A stretch of DNA of 64,000 nucleotides from NCBI RefSeq assembly GCF_002994045.1, contig NZ_MQUC01000003.1:2580501-2644500 (forward strand), read 5' to 3'. Positions within the stretch are counted from its first letter, which is position 1, and each line of letters begins with the position of its first letter. Source of the DNA: Nonlabens agnitus. GTDB taxonomy: Bacteria; Bacteroidota; Bacteroidia; Flavobacteriales; Flavobacteriaceae. Both the position numbers and the translations under genes were made by a program. The notes under the pieces are model-generated. The model was given only the letters and a program-made list of their open reading frames with translations. It had not been told where the DNA came from and ran no database searches. This document shows, in pieces, positions 17,059 to 24,947 of this stretch.

Positions 17059-17226
17059 TTGAAAACAAAAACCTGCCATACTTGTCATCAAGAGCATACT
17101 ACTTTGTATCGCATCCAGATCATAAAAGGTGGTGAGTGGATTTTTTGTTGCAAGTCGTGTACGGAGCGCCATCAGGCGTTACCAGATTACAGATATGGCG
17201 GCACCTGGAAAGGTTACAGACATTGA
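17059..17226 (+). CDS. 55-residue zinc-ribbon-like protein
   Basis: A short frame starting at TTG (17059) and ending TGA (17224-17226). It encodes KTKTCHTCHQEHTTLYRI, then GEWIFCCKSCTERHQ, and a tail DYRYGGTWKGYRH. Two CxxC pairs spaced about 30 residues apart form a plausible zinc ribbon. It lies 3 bases before the next lipoprotein gene. An ATG start is absent, so the start is uncertain. Confidence 0.6.
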   Translation: MKTKTCHTCHQEHTTLYRIQIIKGGEWIFCCKSCTERHQALPDYRYGGTWKGYRH

Positions 17227-17229
17227 GAT

Positions 17230-17712
17230 ATGAGGTATTACATACTTTTCGTCCTGGTATTTTTCGTGGCTTGTAAACCAGAAGGATCTGATACAAAACA
17301 GTCGTCTGCAGATATTCCCAATTTTAGATGGCTCATAGGCGACTGGCAACGCATCAATGATGAAGAAGGAAAAATCACTTATGAAAAGTGGTTGCCTACG
17401 CACGCTGGGATCTACTTGGGTCATGGCTATACCTTAGCACAAAATGATACCGTTTTTCAAGAGCGACTTGCCCTTAAACCGGTTGGAAAATCGGATAGAG
17501 CCAACTTTAAAAATTGGGCGCTAGAAGTCACTGGTGTGAATGAAGAACCTACTGTTTTTCGTTTACAAGATTACACGGATTCTAGTTTTACAGTGGTAAA
17601 CCTTAAAAATGAGTTCCCTACACATATCAAATATTACATTCAGCAGGATACACTTAAAGCCATAGTGCGCAATGCAGAATGGTCTATCGATTTTGCATTT
17701 GTAAAAAATTAA
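17230..17712 (+). CDS. Lipoprotein of unknown function (DUF6265-like)
   Basis: A 160-residue protein with a lipoprotein signal (lipobox FVAC at about residues 12-15). The mature part contains FRWLIGDWQR, EKWLP and FQERLALKP, a pattern of small lipocalin-like beta barrels that I recall as DUF6265. A ligand is not evident. It follows the zinc-ribbon-like ORF by 3 bases. Confidence 0.72.
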   Translation: MRYYILFVLVFFVACKPEGSDTKQSSADIPNFRWLIGDWQRINDEEGKITYEKWLPTHAGIYLGHGYTLAQNDTVFQERLALKPVGKSDRANFKNWALEVTGVNEEPTVFRLQDYTDSSFTVVNLKNEFPTHIKYYIQQDTLKAIVRNAEWSIDFAFVKN

Positions 17713-17767
17713 ACACTGTATACTGTAACAACTTTCCAGGAGTTACATCTTTAATAAAACACCTATC

Positions 17768-18439
17768 ATGAAAAACATACTTGCCATACTAGCATTAACC
17801 ATCTCATTTGCGGTTACCGCTCAAAGCGAAAGAGAAATCAACATCGACAACTTTCACACGATTAAAGCCTTTGATCTTATCAATGTTCAATTGATAAAAT
17901 CTGATGTCAATAAGTTGGAAATAAAAGGAAAGGATTCAGAGAATGTGACCTATGTTTTTAAGGATGGATTGCTCAAGCTACGCATGGATACAGACAAGAT
18001 ATTTGATGGTAACAATACCTACGTGACGGTTTATTACACTAACATCAAAACCATTGATGCTAATGAAGGTGCAGAGATCTATGTTAAAGATATTTCTGGA
18101 CAGGACGCAGTAGAAATCAGAACTCAAGAAGGCGCGCGAGTAGTGGCAGGTATCGATCTCAATAAGGTAGATGTGCGTGCGGTAACTGGAGGCATTGTCG
18201 AGCTTTCAGGAAAAGTCATTAAGCAGAATGTAGTCGTCAATACTGGTGGTATTGTAGAGAATAGAGATCTCAAATCAGAAACTACAGATGTTAAGGTACA
18301 AGCTGGTGGTGAGGTTGAAGTTTATGCCAGTGCATCAGTAGATGCTGTGGTTCGTGCTGGTGGTGATATCATTGTGTATGGTAATCCTACAAATGTCAAC
18401 AAGAAGACCACATTTGGTGGTGACATCGTCATCAAATAG
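17768..18439 (+). CDS. Head-GIN-domain (DUF2807-like) adhesin
   Basis: The 223-residue protein has a signal peptide ending near VTAQ. It then has repeating short beta strands with Gly and Asp turns (INIDNFHTIKAFDLINVQL, then VVRAGGDIIVYGNPTNVNKKT). This right-handed beta-helix-like pattern is the head GIN domain common in Bacteroidetes exported proteins. A role in surface adhesion is suggested for the family but unproven. It appears to be a single-gene unit. Confidence 0.82.
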   Translation: MKNILAILALTISFAVTAQSEREINIDNFHTIKAFDLINVQLIKSDVNKLEIKGKDSENVTYVFKDGLLKLRMDTDKIFDGNNTYVTVYYTNIKTIDANEGAEIYVKDISGQDAVEIRTQEGARVVAGIDLNKVDVRAVTGGIVELSGKVIKQNVVVNTGGIVENRDLKSETTDVKVQAGGEVEVYASASVDAVVRAGGDIIVYGNPTNVNKKTTFGGDIVIK

Positions 18440-18479
18440 ATAAGCACACATAGCTTTCTTCATTTTAAGCGCTAATGCA

Positions 18480-18487
18480 TACCTTTG
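18480..18487 (+). promoter_or_regulatory. -7 promoter box for the LysE-like gene
   Basis: TACCTTTG matches TAnnTTTG, 21 bases before the ATG at 18509. Confidence 0.4.
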
Positions 18488-18508
18488 GTAGTCTAGCCTT
18501 ATGACTAC

Positions 18509-19408
18509 ATGGTAGAAGATATTATTAGCGCTATACCGTTAGGATTTGTTATCGCATTCCTGATAGGTCCGGTATTTTTTGCATTGTTGGAAACAAGCGC
18601 CATAAAAGGTTTTAGGGCTGCGCTTGCCTTTGATATAGGCGTTATCGTCGCAGACATCATTTTTTTGATGGTGGCTTATTTCATGACATCTTCCATATTG
18701 GAAAAACTCAAGGACGACCCAAGTTTATTCATATTTGGTGGTGGTATACTCGCTGCTTATGGCGTGATCTCCTTTGCCCAAACCCGTAAATCCTATCTTA
18801 AAGAAGTAGATCCCAATGTTCTCATTGTGCAGAACAATAATTATTTCAAATTAGCGATGAAAGGATTTCTGCTCAACTTTATCAACGTTGGTGTGTTGGG
18901 TTTCTGGTTAGGATTGATTGTGGTTTTTAGTCCGCAGTTGGAAGGTGATGGTGATAGAATTTTGATCTTCTTTTCAACGACATTGATTGTCTATTTCATT
19001 GTGGACATCTTCAAGATTTTACTCGCCAAAAGTCTAAATAGATACCTAACTCCATTACGCATCTTTTGGTTAAAGCGCATCATTGCCATCATTATGATGG
19101 TTTGCGGTGCCGTATTGATATTCAAAGGCGTTTTTCCAAAAACTACAGAGCAATTTGAAGATCGTATTCATATCATGCCAGACATCGTGGATCCTGAAAA
19201 ATTGAATGAGATCGAAGACGCCATGAAGGAAGAACTAGAACAAAAGAAAGAGGTTAAAAAACCGGCCTCCAAAGTCCCAGAAACCAAGACAGATCAAGAA
19301 TCTGTTTTTGATCCTAGTTCCCAAGGCAATAAACCAGAAATCCCGCTGGAAGAAGAGGACGACATCCTAAAACTTATAGATAGTACAAAACAAAATCCCC
19401 AGCCGTAA
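18509..19408 (+). CDS. LysE-family transporter
   Basis: The 299-residue protein has six membrane segments in the first about 215 residues. LysE/RhtB features include the start IISAIPLGFVIAFLIGPVFFALLE and a Gly-rich loop after TM3. The C-terminal about 85 residues are cytoplasmic, charged and Pro-rich, longer than in typical 200-residue LysE proteins. It likely exports amino acids or related small metabolites. Its last codons overlap a terminator-like stem. Confidence 0.82.
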   Translation: MVEDIISAIPLGFVIAFLIGPVFFALLETSAIKGFRAALAFDIGVIVADIIFLMVAYFMTSSILEKLKDDPSLFIFGGGILAAYGVISFAQTRKSYLKEVDPNVLIVQNNNYFKLAMKGFLLNFINVGVLGFWLGLIVVFSPQLEGDGDRILIFFSTTLIVYFIVDIFKILLAKSLNRYLTPLRIFWLKRIIAIIMMVCGAVLIFKGVFPKTTEQFEDRIHIMPDIVDPEKLNEIEDAMKEELEQKKEVKKPASKVPETKTDQESVFDPSSQGNKPEIPLEEEDDILKLIDSTKQNPQP

Positions 19409-19420
19409 GACTAGGGATTT
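19393..19420. terminator. Hairpin between the LysE-like gene and tRNA-Cys
   Basis: AAATCCC and GGGATTT form a perfect 7-bp stem around a 14-base loop, overlapping the end of the plus-strand gene and lying 6 bases from the 3' end of the minus-strand tRNA. T tracts are short, so strength is uncertain. Confidence 0.5.
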
Positions 19421-19426
19421 CTGTAG

Positions 19427-19497
19427 AGGCGTCAAGCGGATTCGAACCGCTGTACAAGGTTTTGCAGACCTTTGCCTAGCCACTCGGCCATGACGCC
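19427..19497 (-). tRNA. tRNA-Cys (GCA)
   Basis: A 71-base cloverleaf: acceptor GGCGTCA/TGACGCC, anticodon stem AAGGT/ACCTT around CTGCAAA, T stem AGCGG/CCGCT around TTCGAAT, and discriminator U73, the known identity base for cysteine tRNA. CCA is not encoded. Confidence 0.95.
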
Positions 19498-19582
19498 CTA
19501 AATTATTGGGACTGCAAAAGTAGTAAATTATATAGATGTACCGTGATGGCACGAGATAGATATTTTAAAATACCGCAAATAT

Positions 19583-19939
19583 CTAACGCGATTGCTCCAT
19601 TTGTATGGTGACCATCTCCACATCGCCGCCTAGTGGTGGATTCAGTTTTGAAACCTTTACCTGTATTTCCTTCACCATGTTTTCGTCGGTAAAAATTCGA
19701 TTGATGATGCGTTGGGCCACGTGTTCCAGTAGTTTGGAACGCACCGCCATTTCTTCTTTGATGACTTTGTTGAGGTACACATAATCCACGGTATCGTTCA
19801 AGTCGTCTGTTTGCGAGCTTTTGGTAAGATCTGTGGTAACTTCAAGATCTACTCGATATTCACTGCCTATTAGTTCTTCCTCTGTCAGACAGCCGTGGTT
19901 TGTATAAACGCGAACGTTGTTCAGGATAATTTTATGCAT
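19583..19939 (-). CDS. folB: Dihydroneopterin aldolase
   Basis: The 118-residue protein is the usual length for FolB, which cleaves 7,8-dihydroneopterin in folate synthesis. Visible motifs are NNVRVYTNHGCLTEEE (with the substrate Glu), VDLEVTTDLTKSSQTDDLNDTVDY, and the C-terminal VKVSKLNPPLGGDVEMV. The gene is alone, with its promoter region shared divergently with glnS. Confidence 0.93.
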   Translation of the reverse strand: MHKIILNNVRVYTNHGCLTEEELIGSEYRVDLEVTTDLTKSSQTDDLNDTVDYVYLNKVIKEEMAVRSKLLEHVAQRIINRIFTDENMVKEIQVKVSKLNPPLGGDVEMVTIQMEQSR

Positions 19940-20005
19940 GTGGTAAAGATAGAATCAAGAAATGAGAATCAATAGCCTTACAAGAATGGAAATAGGGTAG
20001 AAGTG

Positions 20006-20027
20006 GTTCGCTTTCGCGAAAGCGAAC
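20006..20027. repeat. 16-bp palindrome, exact copy extended to 22 bp
   Basis: The exact core at 20009-20024 is extended by GTT on the left and AAC on the right, giving a perfect 22-bp palindrome. It lies in the folB-glnS divergent intergenic region, not in a gene. Confidence 0.95.
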
Positions 20028-20159
20028 TTTTTCTCCAACAAACACACACGAGAAAAGATTTAGTTTTCTCCGAACATCGCTTTCATTTCATAAAAATGGA
20101 CCTCAAAAAGAGTCGCTGAAGTGATGGTTGAAACGCTCCAATATCAATATGCTAATCCT

Positions 20160-20167
20160 TAACTTTG
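20160..20167 (+). promoter_or_regulatory. -7 promoter box for glnS
   Basis: TAACTTTG matches TAnnTTTG, 19 bases before the ATG. Confidence 0.45.
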
Positions 20168-20186
20168 TAAGTTAAACGTCACGGTT

Positions 20187-21872
20187 ATGAGCGATACGGT
20201 AAAGCGCAACAATTTTATAGAAGACATCATTGACGAGGACCTAGAAAATGGCCTTGAAAAGGAAAAAATACGGTTTAGATTCCCACCAGAACCTAACGGT
20301 TTTCTTCACATAGGACATGCCAGTGCCATCTGCCTCAACTTTGGGCTAGGAGAGAAGTACGGCCAGCCGGTCAATTTGCGTTTTGATGATACTAATCCTG
20401 CAAAGGAAGAAGCCAAATTTGTCGACGCCATCAAGAATGACGTGGAATGGTTGGGTTACAAATGGGACAATCTATGCTATGCTTCAGATTACTTTCAGCA
20501 GTTATATGATTGGGCGGTACAGCTTATCAAGGATGGAAAAGCCTATGTAGATTCCCAATCCAGCGCCACCATTGCAGAGCAAAAAGGAACACCTACTGAA
20601 CCTGGTGTGGATAGCCTATATAGAAACCGTAGTGTAGAAGAGAACCTGGAGCTATTTGAAGGCATGAAGAATGGCAAGTATGGTGAGTCAGAACACGTGT
20701 TGCGTGCCAAAATCGATATGAAATCCACCAACATGCTCATGCGGGATCCCATCATGTATCGCGTGGTAGACCGCGCACATCACCGTACGGGAACAGACTG
20801 GAAAATCTATCCTATGTACGACTGGACTCACGGCGAGAGCGACTACATTGAGCAGATTACACATTCCTTTTGTACCCTAGAGTTTTTACCACATAGAGAA
20901 TTGTACAATTGGTTTCTCGATCAATTGGTAGATCCTAATAAAATAAGACCCAAACAGCGTGAGTTTGCCAGACGCAACGTATCGCATACGGTAACAAGCA
21001 AGCGCAAGTTACAGCAGCTCGTAGAGCAAGGCGTTGTCAATGGATGGGACGACCCTAGAATGACCACTATTAGTGGTTTGAGAAGACGTGGCTACACGGC
21101 AGATGCCATTAAGAACTTTGCAGAATCTGTTGGTATCGCTAGAAGAGAGAACCTGGTAGATATGAATCACCTAGAGTTTCATTTGCGAGAAGACCTTAAT
21201 AAAAAAGCAGATCGCGTCATGTGTGTGCTGGATCCAGTAAAGTTGGTGATCACTAACTATCCAGATGGACAGACCGAAATGCTTGAGGCAGAAAACAGCC
21301 AGGAAGACGAGTCTCGCGGTTACCGTGAAGTCCCTTTTTCCAAAGTGCTCTACATCGAGCGTGAGGACTTTAAAGAAAGTGCCAACAAGAAATATTTTAG
21401 ACTCTCCATAGGTAAAGAGGTCAGGCTCAAAAATGCCTACATTATCAAGGGAGAATCCTGTGTCAAGGACGCTGATGGTAACATCGCAGAAATCCATGCT
21501 ACCTACGATCCAGATTCTAAAAGTGGTAGCGGTACAGAGGCCAGCATGCGCCGTGTGAAAGGAACTTTACACTGGGTAAGTAAAGAACATGCCGTACCAG
21601 TAGAGGTACGCCTGTACGATCGATTATTCACGGTTCCATCACCAGATACCGATAAGGAAAAGGATTTCATGGAATTTGTCAATAAGGATTCTCTAGAAAC
21701 GATCACCGCAATGGCAGAACCTGCTATGAAGAACCTCAAAGTAGGAGAAACGGTCCAGTTCCAGCGTTTGGGATACTTCTGTGTGGATCCAGACACCACT
21801 GCAGACCATATGGTGTTTAATCGTACGGTGACCTTGCGTGATACTTGGGCAAAAGTCGAGAACGCTGATTAA
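20187..21872 (+). CDS. glnS: Glutaminyl-tRNA synthetase
   Basis: The 561-residue class I synthetase charges tRNA-Gln. PPEPNGFLHIGHASAI carries the HIGH signature near residues 40-46, and VTSKRKLQQLV near 270 is the KMSKS loop variant of GlnRS. The rest is the anticodon-binding beta-barrel domain. The sequence WMKNDVEW-like NDVEWLGYKWD and the RFDDTNP motif separate GlnRS from GluRS, and a separate gltX is present at 24.9 kb. Having glnS implies direct Gln-tRNA charging. Confidence 0.95.
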   Translation: MSDTVKRNNFIEDIIDEDLENGLEKEKIRFRFPPEPNGFLHIGHASAICLNFGLGEKYGQPVNLRFDDTNPAKEEAKFVDAIKNDVEWLGYKWDNLCYASDYFQQLYDWAVQLIKDGKAYVDSQSSATIAEQKGTPTEPGVDSLYRNRSVEENLELFEGMKNGKYGESEHVLRAKIDMKSTNMLMRDPIMYRVVDRAHHRTGTDWKIYPMYDWTHGESDYIEQITHSFCTLEFLPHRELYNWFLDQLVDPNKIRPKQREFARRNVSHTVTSKRKLQQLVEQGVVNGWDDPRMTTISGLRRRGYTADAIKNFAESVGIARRENLVDMNHLEFHLREDLNKKADRVMCVLDPVKLVITNYPDGQTEMLEAENSQEDESRGYREVPFSKVLYIEREDFKESANKKYFRLSIGKEVRLKNAYIIKGESCVKDADGNIAEIHATYDPDSKSGSGTEASMRRVKGTLHWVSKEHAVPVEVRLYDRLFTVPSPDTDKEKDFMEFVNKDSLETITAMAEPAMKNLKVGETVQFQRLGYFCVDPDTTADHMVFNRTVTLRDTWAKVENAD

Positions 21873-21896
21873 TGTAGCTATTATTGAAAGTGAGTT

Positions 21897-21912
21897 CGCT
21901 TTCGCGAAAGCG
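21897..21912. repeat. 16-bp palindrome, exact copy
   Basis: Exact copy in the intergenic region, 24 bases after the glnS stop. Confidence 0.95.
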
Positions 21913-22124
21913 ATACATGCTCAAACATTCCACTATTTCAACGGGTTGAGTTCTTCATTCCGTCATTCTCTAGCTCTTGCTGTACAAGGCTTTTGATGAT
22001 AACCTGTGATAAAATCCGTTGGGTTTTAACAAGAATTTTAGGTAATTCTGAATTTTGGGATTGATTTAATAGTTTTTGCATGTAAGGTTAACGACGCATT
22101 AACGAACGCCGCATTTGTCTACTT

Positions 22125-22132
22125 TATCTTTG
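22125..22132 (+). promoter_or_regulatory. -7 promoter box for the YtxH-like operon
   Basis: TATCTTTG matches TAnnTTTG, 33 bases before the ATG at 22166. Confidence 0.5.
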
Positions 22133-22165
22133 TAATCAACAATTAATCAATTTAATATCACAAAA

Positions 22166-22537
22166 ATGGCAAAGTCAGGAAACGCAATTATAGCATTAGC
22201 AGCAGGTGCTGCAATAGGAGCAGTAGCAGCTTTATTATATGCACCAGATAGTGGTGAGAAAACCAGAAAAAAATTAACGAAACAAGCAAAGAAGACTCAA
22301 TCTGATATTGAGAAGAAAACTCGTGAGACTTACAACAGTTTGACCCACAAGGCCACTGAATTGAAAGGAACCGTAAGCGAGCGTATCGACAGTGCTTTAT
22401 CTAGCGCTAGTTACAAAGCAGATGATGCTATTGTTGCTCTAGAAGACAAACTAGAACAATTAAGAGCAAAAAACGCGAAATTGCAAAAGCCAGGTACTGT
22501 ACAAGAAGCAGTAGACAAGGTAAAAGCTAACGTATAA
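22166..22537 (+). CDS. YtxH-domain protein
   Basis: The 123-residue protein begins with a Gly/Ala-rich hydrophobic segment (AAGAAIGAVAALLYAP) followed by DSGEKTRKKL and a long lysine-rich helical region. This is the YtxH pattern, found in stress-linked envelope proteins. The helix (about 35-115) probably forms a coiled coil. It heads a three-gene unit with a holin-like membrane protein and a small coiled-coil protein. Confidence 0.88.
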   Translation: MAKSGNAIIALAAGAAIGAVAALLYAPDSGEKTRKKLTKQAKKTQSDIEKKTRETYNSLTHKATELKGTVSERIDSALSSASYKADDAIVALEDKLEQLRAKNAKLQKPGTVQEAVDKVKANV

Positions 22538-22546
22538 GCCATCGAT

Positions 22547-22963
22547 TTGAGCAAAAGCATTAAAGAAAATTTTGAGGATTTAACAACGACGGCTCAAACT
22601 TATATTGAGTCGTCGATTGCTTATTACAGGCTGGACTTTTTTAAGAAAAGCATGAAGTTTGCAATTGATGGTGCTCACAAGTTTGTACTAGCATTTTTCT
22701 TATTGATAGCACTTTTATTCATGAGTGTAGCTGGAGCATTGTACCTAGGTGTATTACTCAACAGTCAGGCCTTAGGATATTTGATTATTGGGATCTTGTA
22801 TGTAGGTATTATGATACTTTGTGCCATTTTCCTTAAACCAGTTCTTAGAAAACTAATTTTAACGAGAGCAAGTATCGCTTACTTCAACGATAAGAAAGAA
22901 GTAGGTATTGACGATATTTCTCCATTTCCAAAACCAACGAATGAGCTTGAAGATCTACGATAA
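22547..22963 (+). CDS. Phage-holin-3_6-like membrane protein
   Basis: The 138-residue protein starts at TTG (22547), 9 bases after the YtxH-like gene. It has two hydrophobic hairpin segments (about 45-68 and 75-100) joined by a short loop, typical of the holin_3_6 superfamily, which in non-phage settings is a host envelope protein. Nothing phage-like is near. The last 23 bases overlap the next gene. Confidence 0.78.
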   Translation: MSKSIKENFEDLTTTAQTYIESSIAYYRLDFFKKSMKFAIDGAHKFVLAFFLLIALLFMSVAGALYLGVLLNSQALGYLIIGILYVGIMILCAIFLKPVLRKLILTRASIAYFNDKKEVGIDDISPFPKPTNELEDLR

Positions 22964-23153
22964 TTTTGAACAGATTGATAGGGATTTACAGATTCTTGAA
23001 CTTGAACGTAAGATCGAATTTGAGAAGATGAAGATGGATATTGAGGATGTTAAAAGGAGTTTTTCACCTATTACCATGGTCACAAATGCTTTGGGAAGCA
23101 TAGGTAAAAATGCTTTGATTCTTAAGTTGACTAATAAACTTATTGGGAAATAG
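22941..23153 (+). CDS. Small coiled-coil protein of the YtxH operon
   Basis: A 70-residue protein starting at ATG 22941, overlapping the end of the holin-like gene by 23 bases. The open frame continues upstream to 22908, but this would deepen the overlap. It has a charged helix (DNFEQIDRDLQILELERKIEF) and a C-terminal amphipathic segment (VTNALGSIGKNALILKLTNK). I recall similar flavobacterial proteins (DUF6327-like) in the same gene order, without known function. Confidence 0.75.
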   Translation: MSLKIYDNFEQIDRDLQILELERKIEFEKMKMDIEDVKRSFSPITMVTNALGSIGKNALILKLTNKLIGK

Positions 23154-23174
23154 GACTTTTAACTACTATAAAAC

Positions 23175-23208
23175 AAAAACCGCTGATCAAGAGATCAGCG
23201 GTTTTTTT
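23175..23208. terminator. Bidirectional terminator
   Basis: A perfect 14-bp stem, AAAAACCGCTGATC with GATCAGCGGTTTTT, around a 4-base loop, with T tracts on both strands. It separates the convergent YtxH operon and the SPFH gene. Confidence 0.93.
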
Positions 23209-23233
23209 GTTTATAAGAAATGACCATGTTTAT

Positions 23234-24217
23234 TTAGTCATCATATCCAGATTCCTCAGCTGGTGGTTGCTGCTTGCGTTTCGGTTTTGCCTCAATTCCC
23301 TTGTTGCTGTTCTCTTTCTTCATTTCTTCACCTATACGAGCACTTGCTGTAAAGCTGGCGATCATGTTGTTTAACATGTCACTACCGGCTTGTGGCGAGT
23401 TGGGTAATAGGATAAGATTGGAATTGGTATGCTCACCAATCGATTGTAGCGTATCATAATGTTGGGTAACAACGATAAGCGCACTGGCTTCTTGTGAGTT
23501 GATACCTACATTGTTCAGTACATCTACAGACTCTTCAAGACCACGAGCGATCTCGCGACGCTGGTCTGCGATACCTTGACCTTGTAGACGTTTGGATTCT
23601 GCTTCTGCGCGAGCTTTTGCAACGATTTTGATACGTTCTGCTTCTGCTTCATATTCTGCAGCTGTTTTTTCACGTTCTGAGGCATTAATACGGTTCATAG
23701 CAGCCTTGACCTGTACATCAGGATCAATGTCTGTTACAAGCGTTTTAATGATGTCATAACCATAATCCATCATGGCCTCGTTCAATTCACGTTTTACGGC
23801 AATCGCAATATCATCCTTCTTTTCAAAAACATAATCGAGTTTCATTTTAGGAACCTCGGCACGTACCACGTCAAATACATAAGCTGTAATTTGATCGTGC
23901 GGATTTTGTAATCTATAGAAGGCATCATACACCTTCTCGCGACGTACCTGGAATTGTACAGAAATCTTCAAACGAACGAATACGTCATCCTTAGTTTTGG
24001 TTTCTACAATTACATCCAGTTGCTGAATTTTCAAATTGATGCGTCCGGCTACTTTGTCAATCAGTGGAACCTTTAACTGTAGTCCAGAATTACGAATGCT
24101 AGTAAATCTTCCAAAACGTTCAATGATGGCAGACGTCTGCTGCTTCACCGTGAAAAACACGCTGAATAATAAAAAAATACCGATGACAACAATGACCGGT
24201 AAAATAAATAAGTCCAT
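23234..24217 (-). CDS. SPFH/Band 7 membrane protein (stomatin-like)
   Basis: The 327-residue protein has one N-terminal membrane segment (about 3-24), then the SPFH domain (KQQTSAIIERFGRF through about residue 180), and a long Ala/Glu/Arg-rich coiled coil (about 180-235). The C-terminal tail is basic and Gln-rich. Such proteins form oligomeric membrane scaffolds that can control FtsH-type proteases. No NfeD partner is adjacent. It is divergently arranged with the gene at 24287. Confidence 0.9.
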   Translation of the reverse strand: MDLFILPVIVVIGIFLLFSVFFTVKQQTSAIIERFGRFTSIRNSGLQLKVPLIDKVAGRINLKIQQLDVIVETKTKDDVFVRLKISVQFQVRREKVYDAFYRLQNPHDQITAYVFDVVRAEVPKMKLDYVFEKKDDIAIAVKRELNEAMMDYGYDIIKTLVTDIDPDVQVKAAMNRINASEREKTAAEYEAEAERIKIVAKARAEAESKRLQGQGIADQRREIARGLEESVDVLNNVGINSQEASALIVVTQHYDTLQSIGEHTNSNLILLPNSPQAGSDMLNNMIASFTASARIGEEMKKENSNKGIEAKPKRKQQPPAEESGYDD

Positions 24218-24286
24218 AGAAATTAGATTTGATTAGCGTTAATATACATATGATTAGTCTTATGTTTACCCAAATAGTAACACTTT

Positions 24287-24919
24287 ATGAAGCCCTATTT
24301 AGTCCTGATCATCGCGTTTCTCGCTTTAAATCAAATCAATGCCCAACGGTTTTCTAGTAAAATCAACCGTCTAGGTTTAGGTGCAGATGCGACCTTTTTA
24401 CAATTAGATAGCGATCAAGTTGCCAGTCAAACTCAAATAGGCTACGCGGGTTATTTTGATACTCGTGGGGAATTCAACAGGTTTTTTGATGTGGTGTATT
24501 CCATCGGGATCTTTAATCATAATATCGATTTTGAAGAATTTGGCACTAGCCAGACGATTTCGTCCAGCATGTTAGGTGCAGAAATCAAACTTTTAGCTGC
24601 TTTTAGGCCTTTTCAAACCGAGTATTTCACGCTTGAAGCTGGTCCAGCATTGATGCTTAATGGTGAGTTCAAATTAGACGATGTCGATAGCTCTAAATTA
24701 GTAGGCACAGATGTACCAGTAACACTGGAAGAATTTGAGAAAACCAATCCTATCAATCTTAATGGTGTCGTTGGTTTTAGTGCAGGAACTAATGGCATAC
24801 GACTTACCGCACATTACCATTACGCCTTGTTCGACGCGCTGGATAGCGTAGATACCTTAGGGAACGAGCTTGAGGGCAATTTAGGTTACCTAAGCGCTGG
24901 TCTAAGAGTTTACTTCTAA
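24287..24919 (+). CDS. Exported protein, probable small outer-membrane beta-barrel
   Basis: The 210-residue protein has a signal peptide ending near NINAQ, then alternating hydrophobic strands with Gly turns (GLGADATFLQLDSD, YAGYFDTRGEFNRF) and an aromatic C-terminus (GYLSAGLRVYF). The terminal Phe and strand pattern resemble outer-membrane beta barrels of 8-10 strands. I do not recognise a specific family. Confidence 0.65.
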   Translation: MKPYLVLIIAFLALNQINAQRFSSKINRLGLGADATFLQLDSDQVASQTQIGYAGYFDTRGEFNRFFDVVYSIGIFNHNIDFEEFGTSQTISSSMLGAEIKLLAAFRPFQTEYFTLEAGPALMLNGEFKLDDVDSSKLVGTDVPVTLEEFEKTNPINLNGVVGFSAGTNGIRLTAHYHYALFDALDSVDTLGNELEGNLGYLSAGLRVYF

Positions 24920-24947
24920 ATCTTTCTATTAAAAAAAGGACTGAAGT

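Noticed and set aside
22547..22963. Prophage remnant suggested by the holin-like protein
   Set aside because: No other phage gene nearby, and this family is widespread as a host envelope protein next to YtxH genes.
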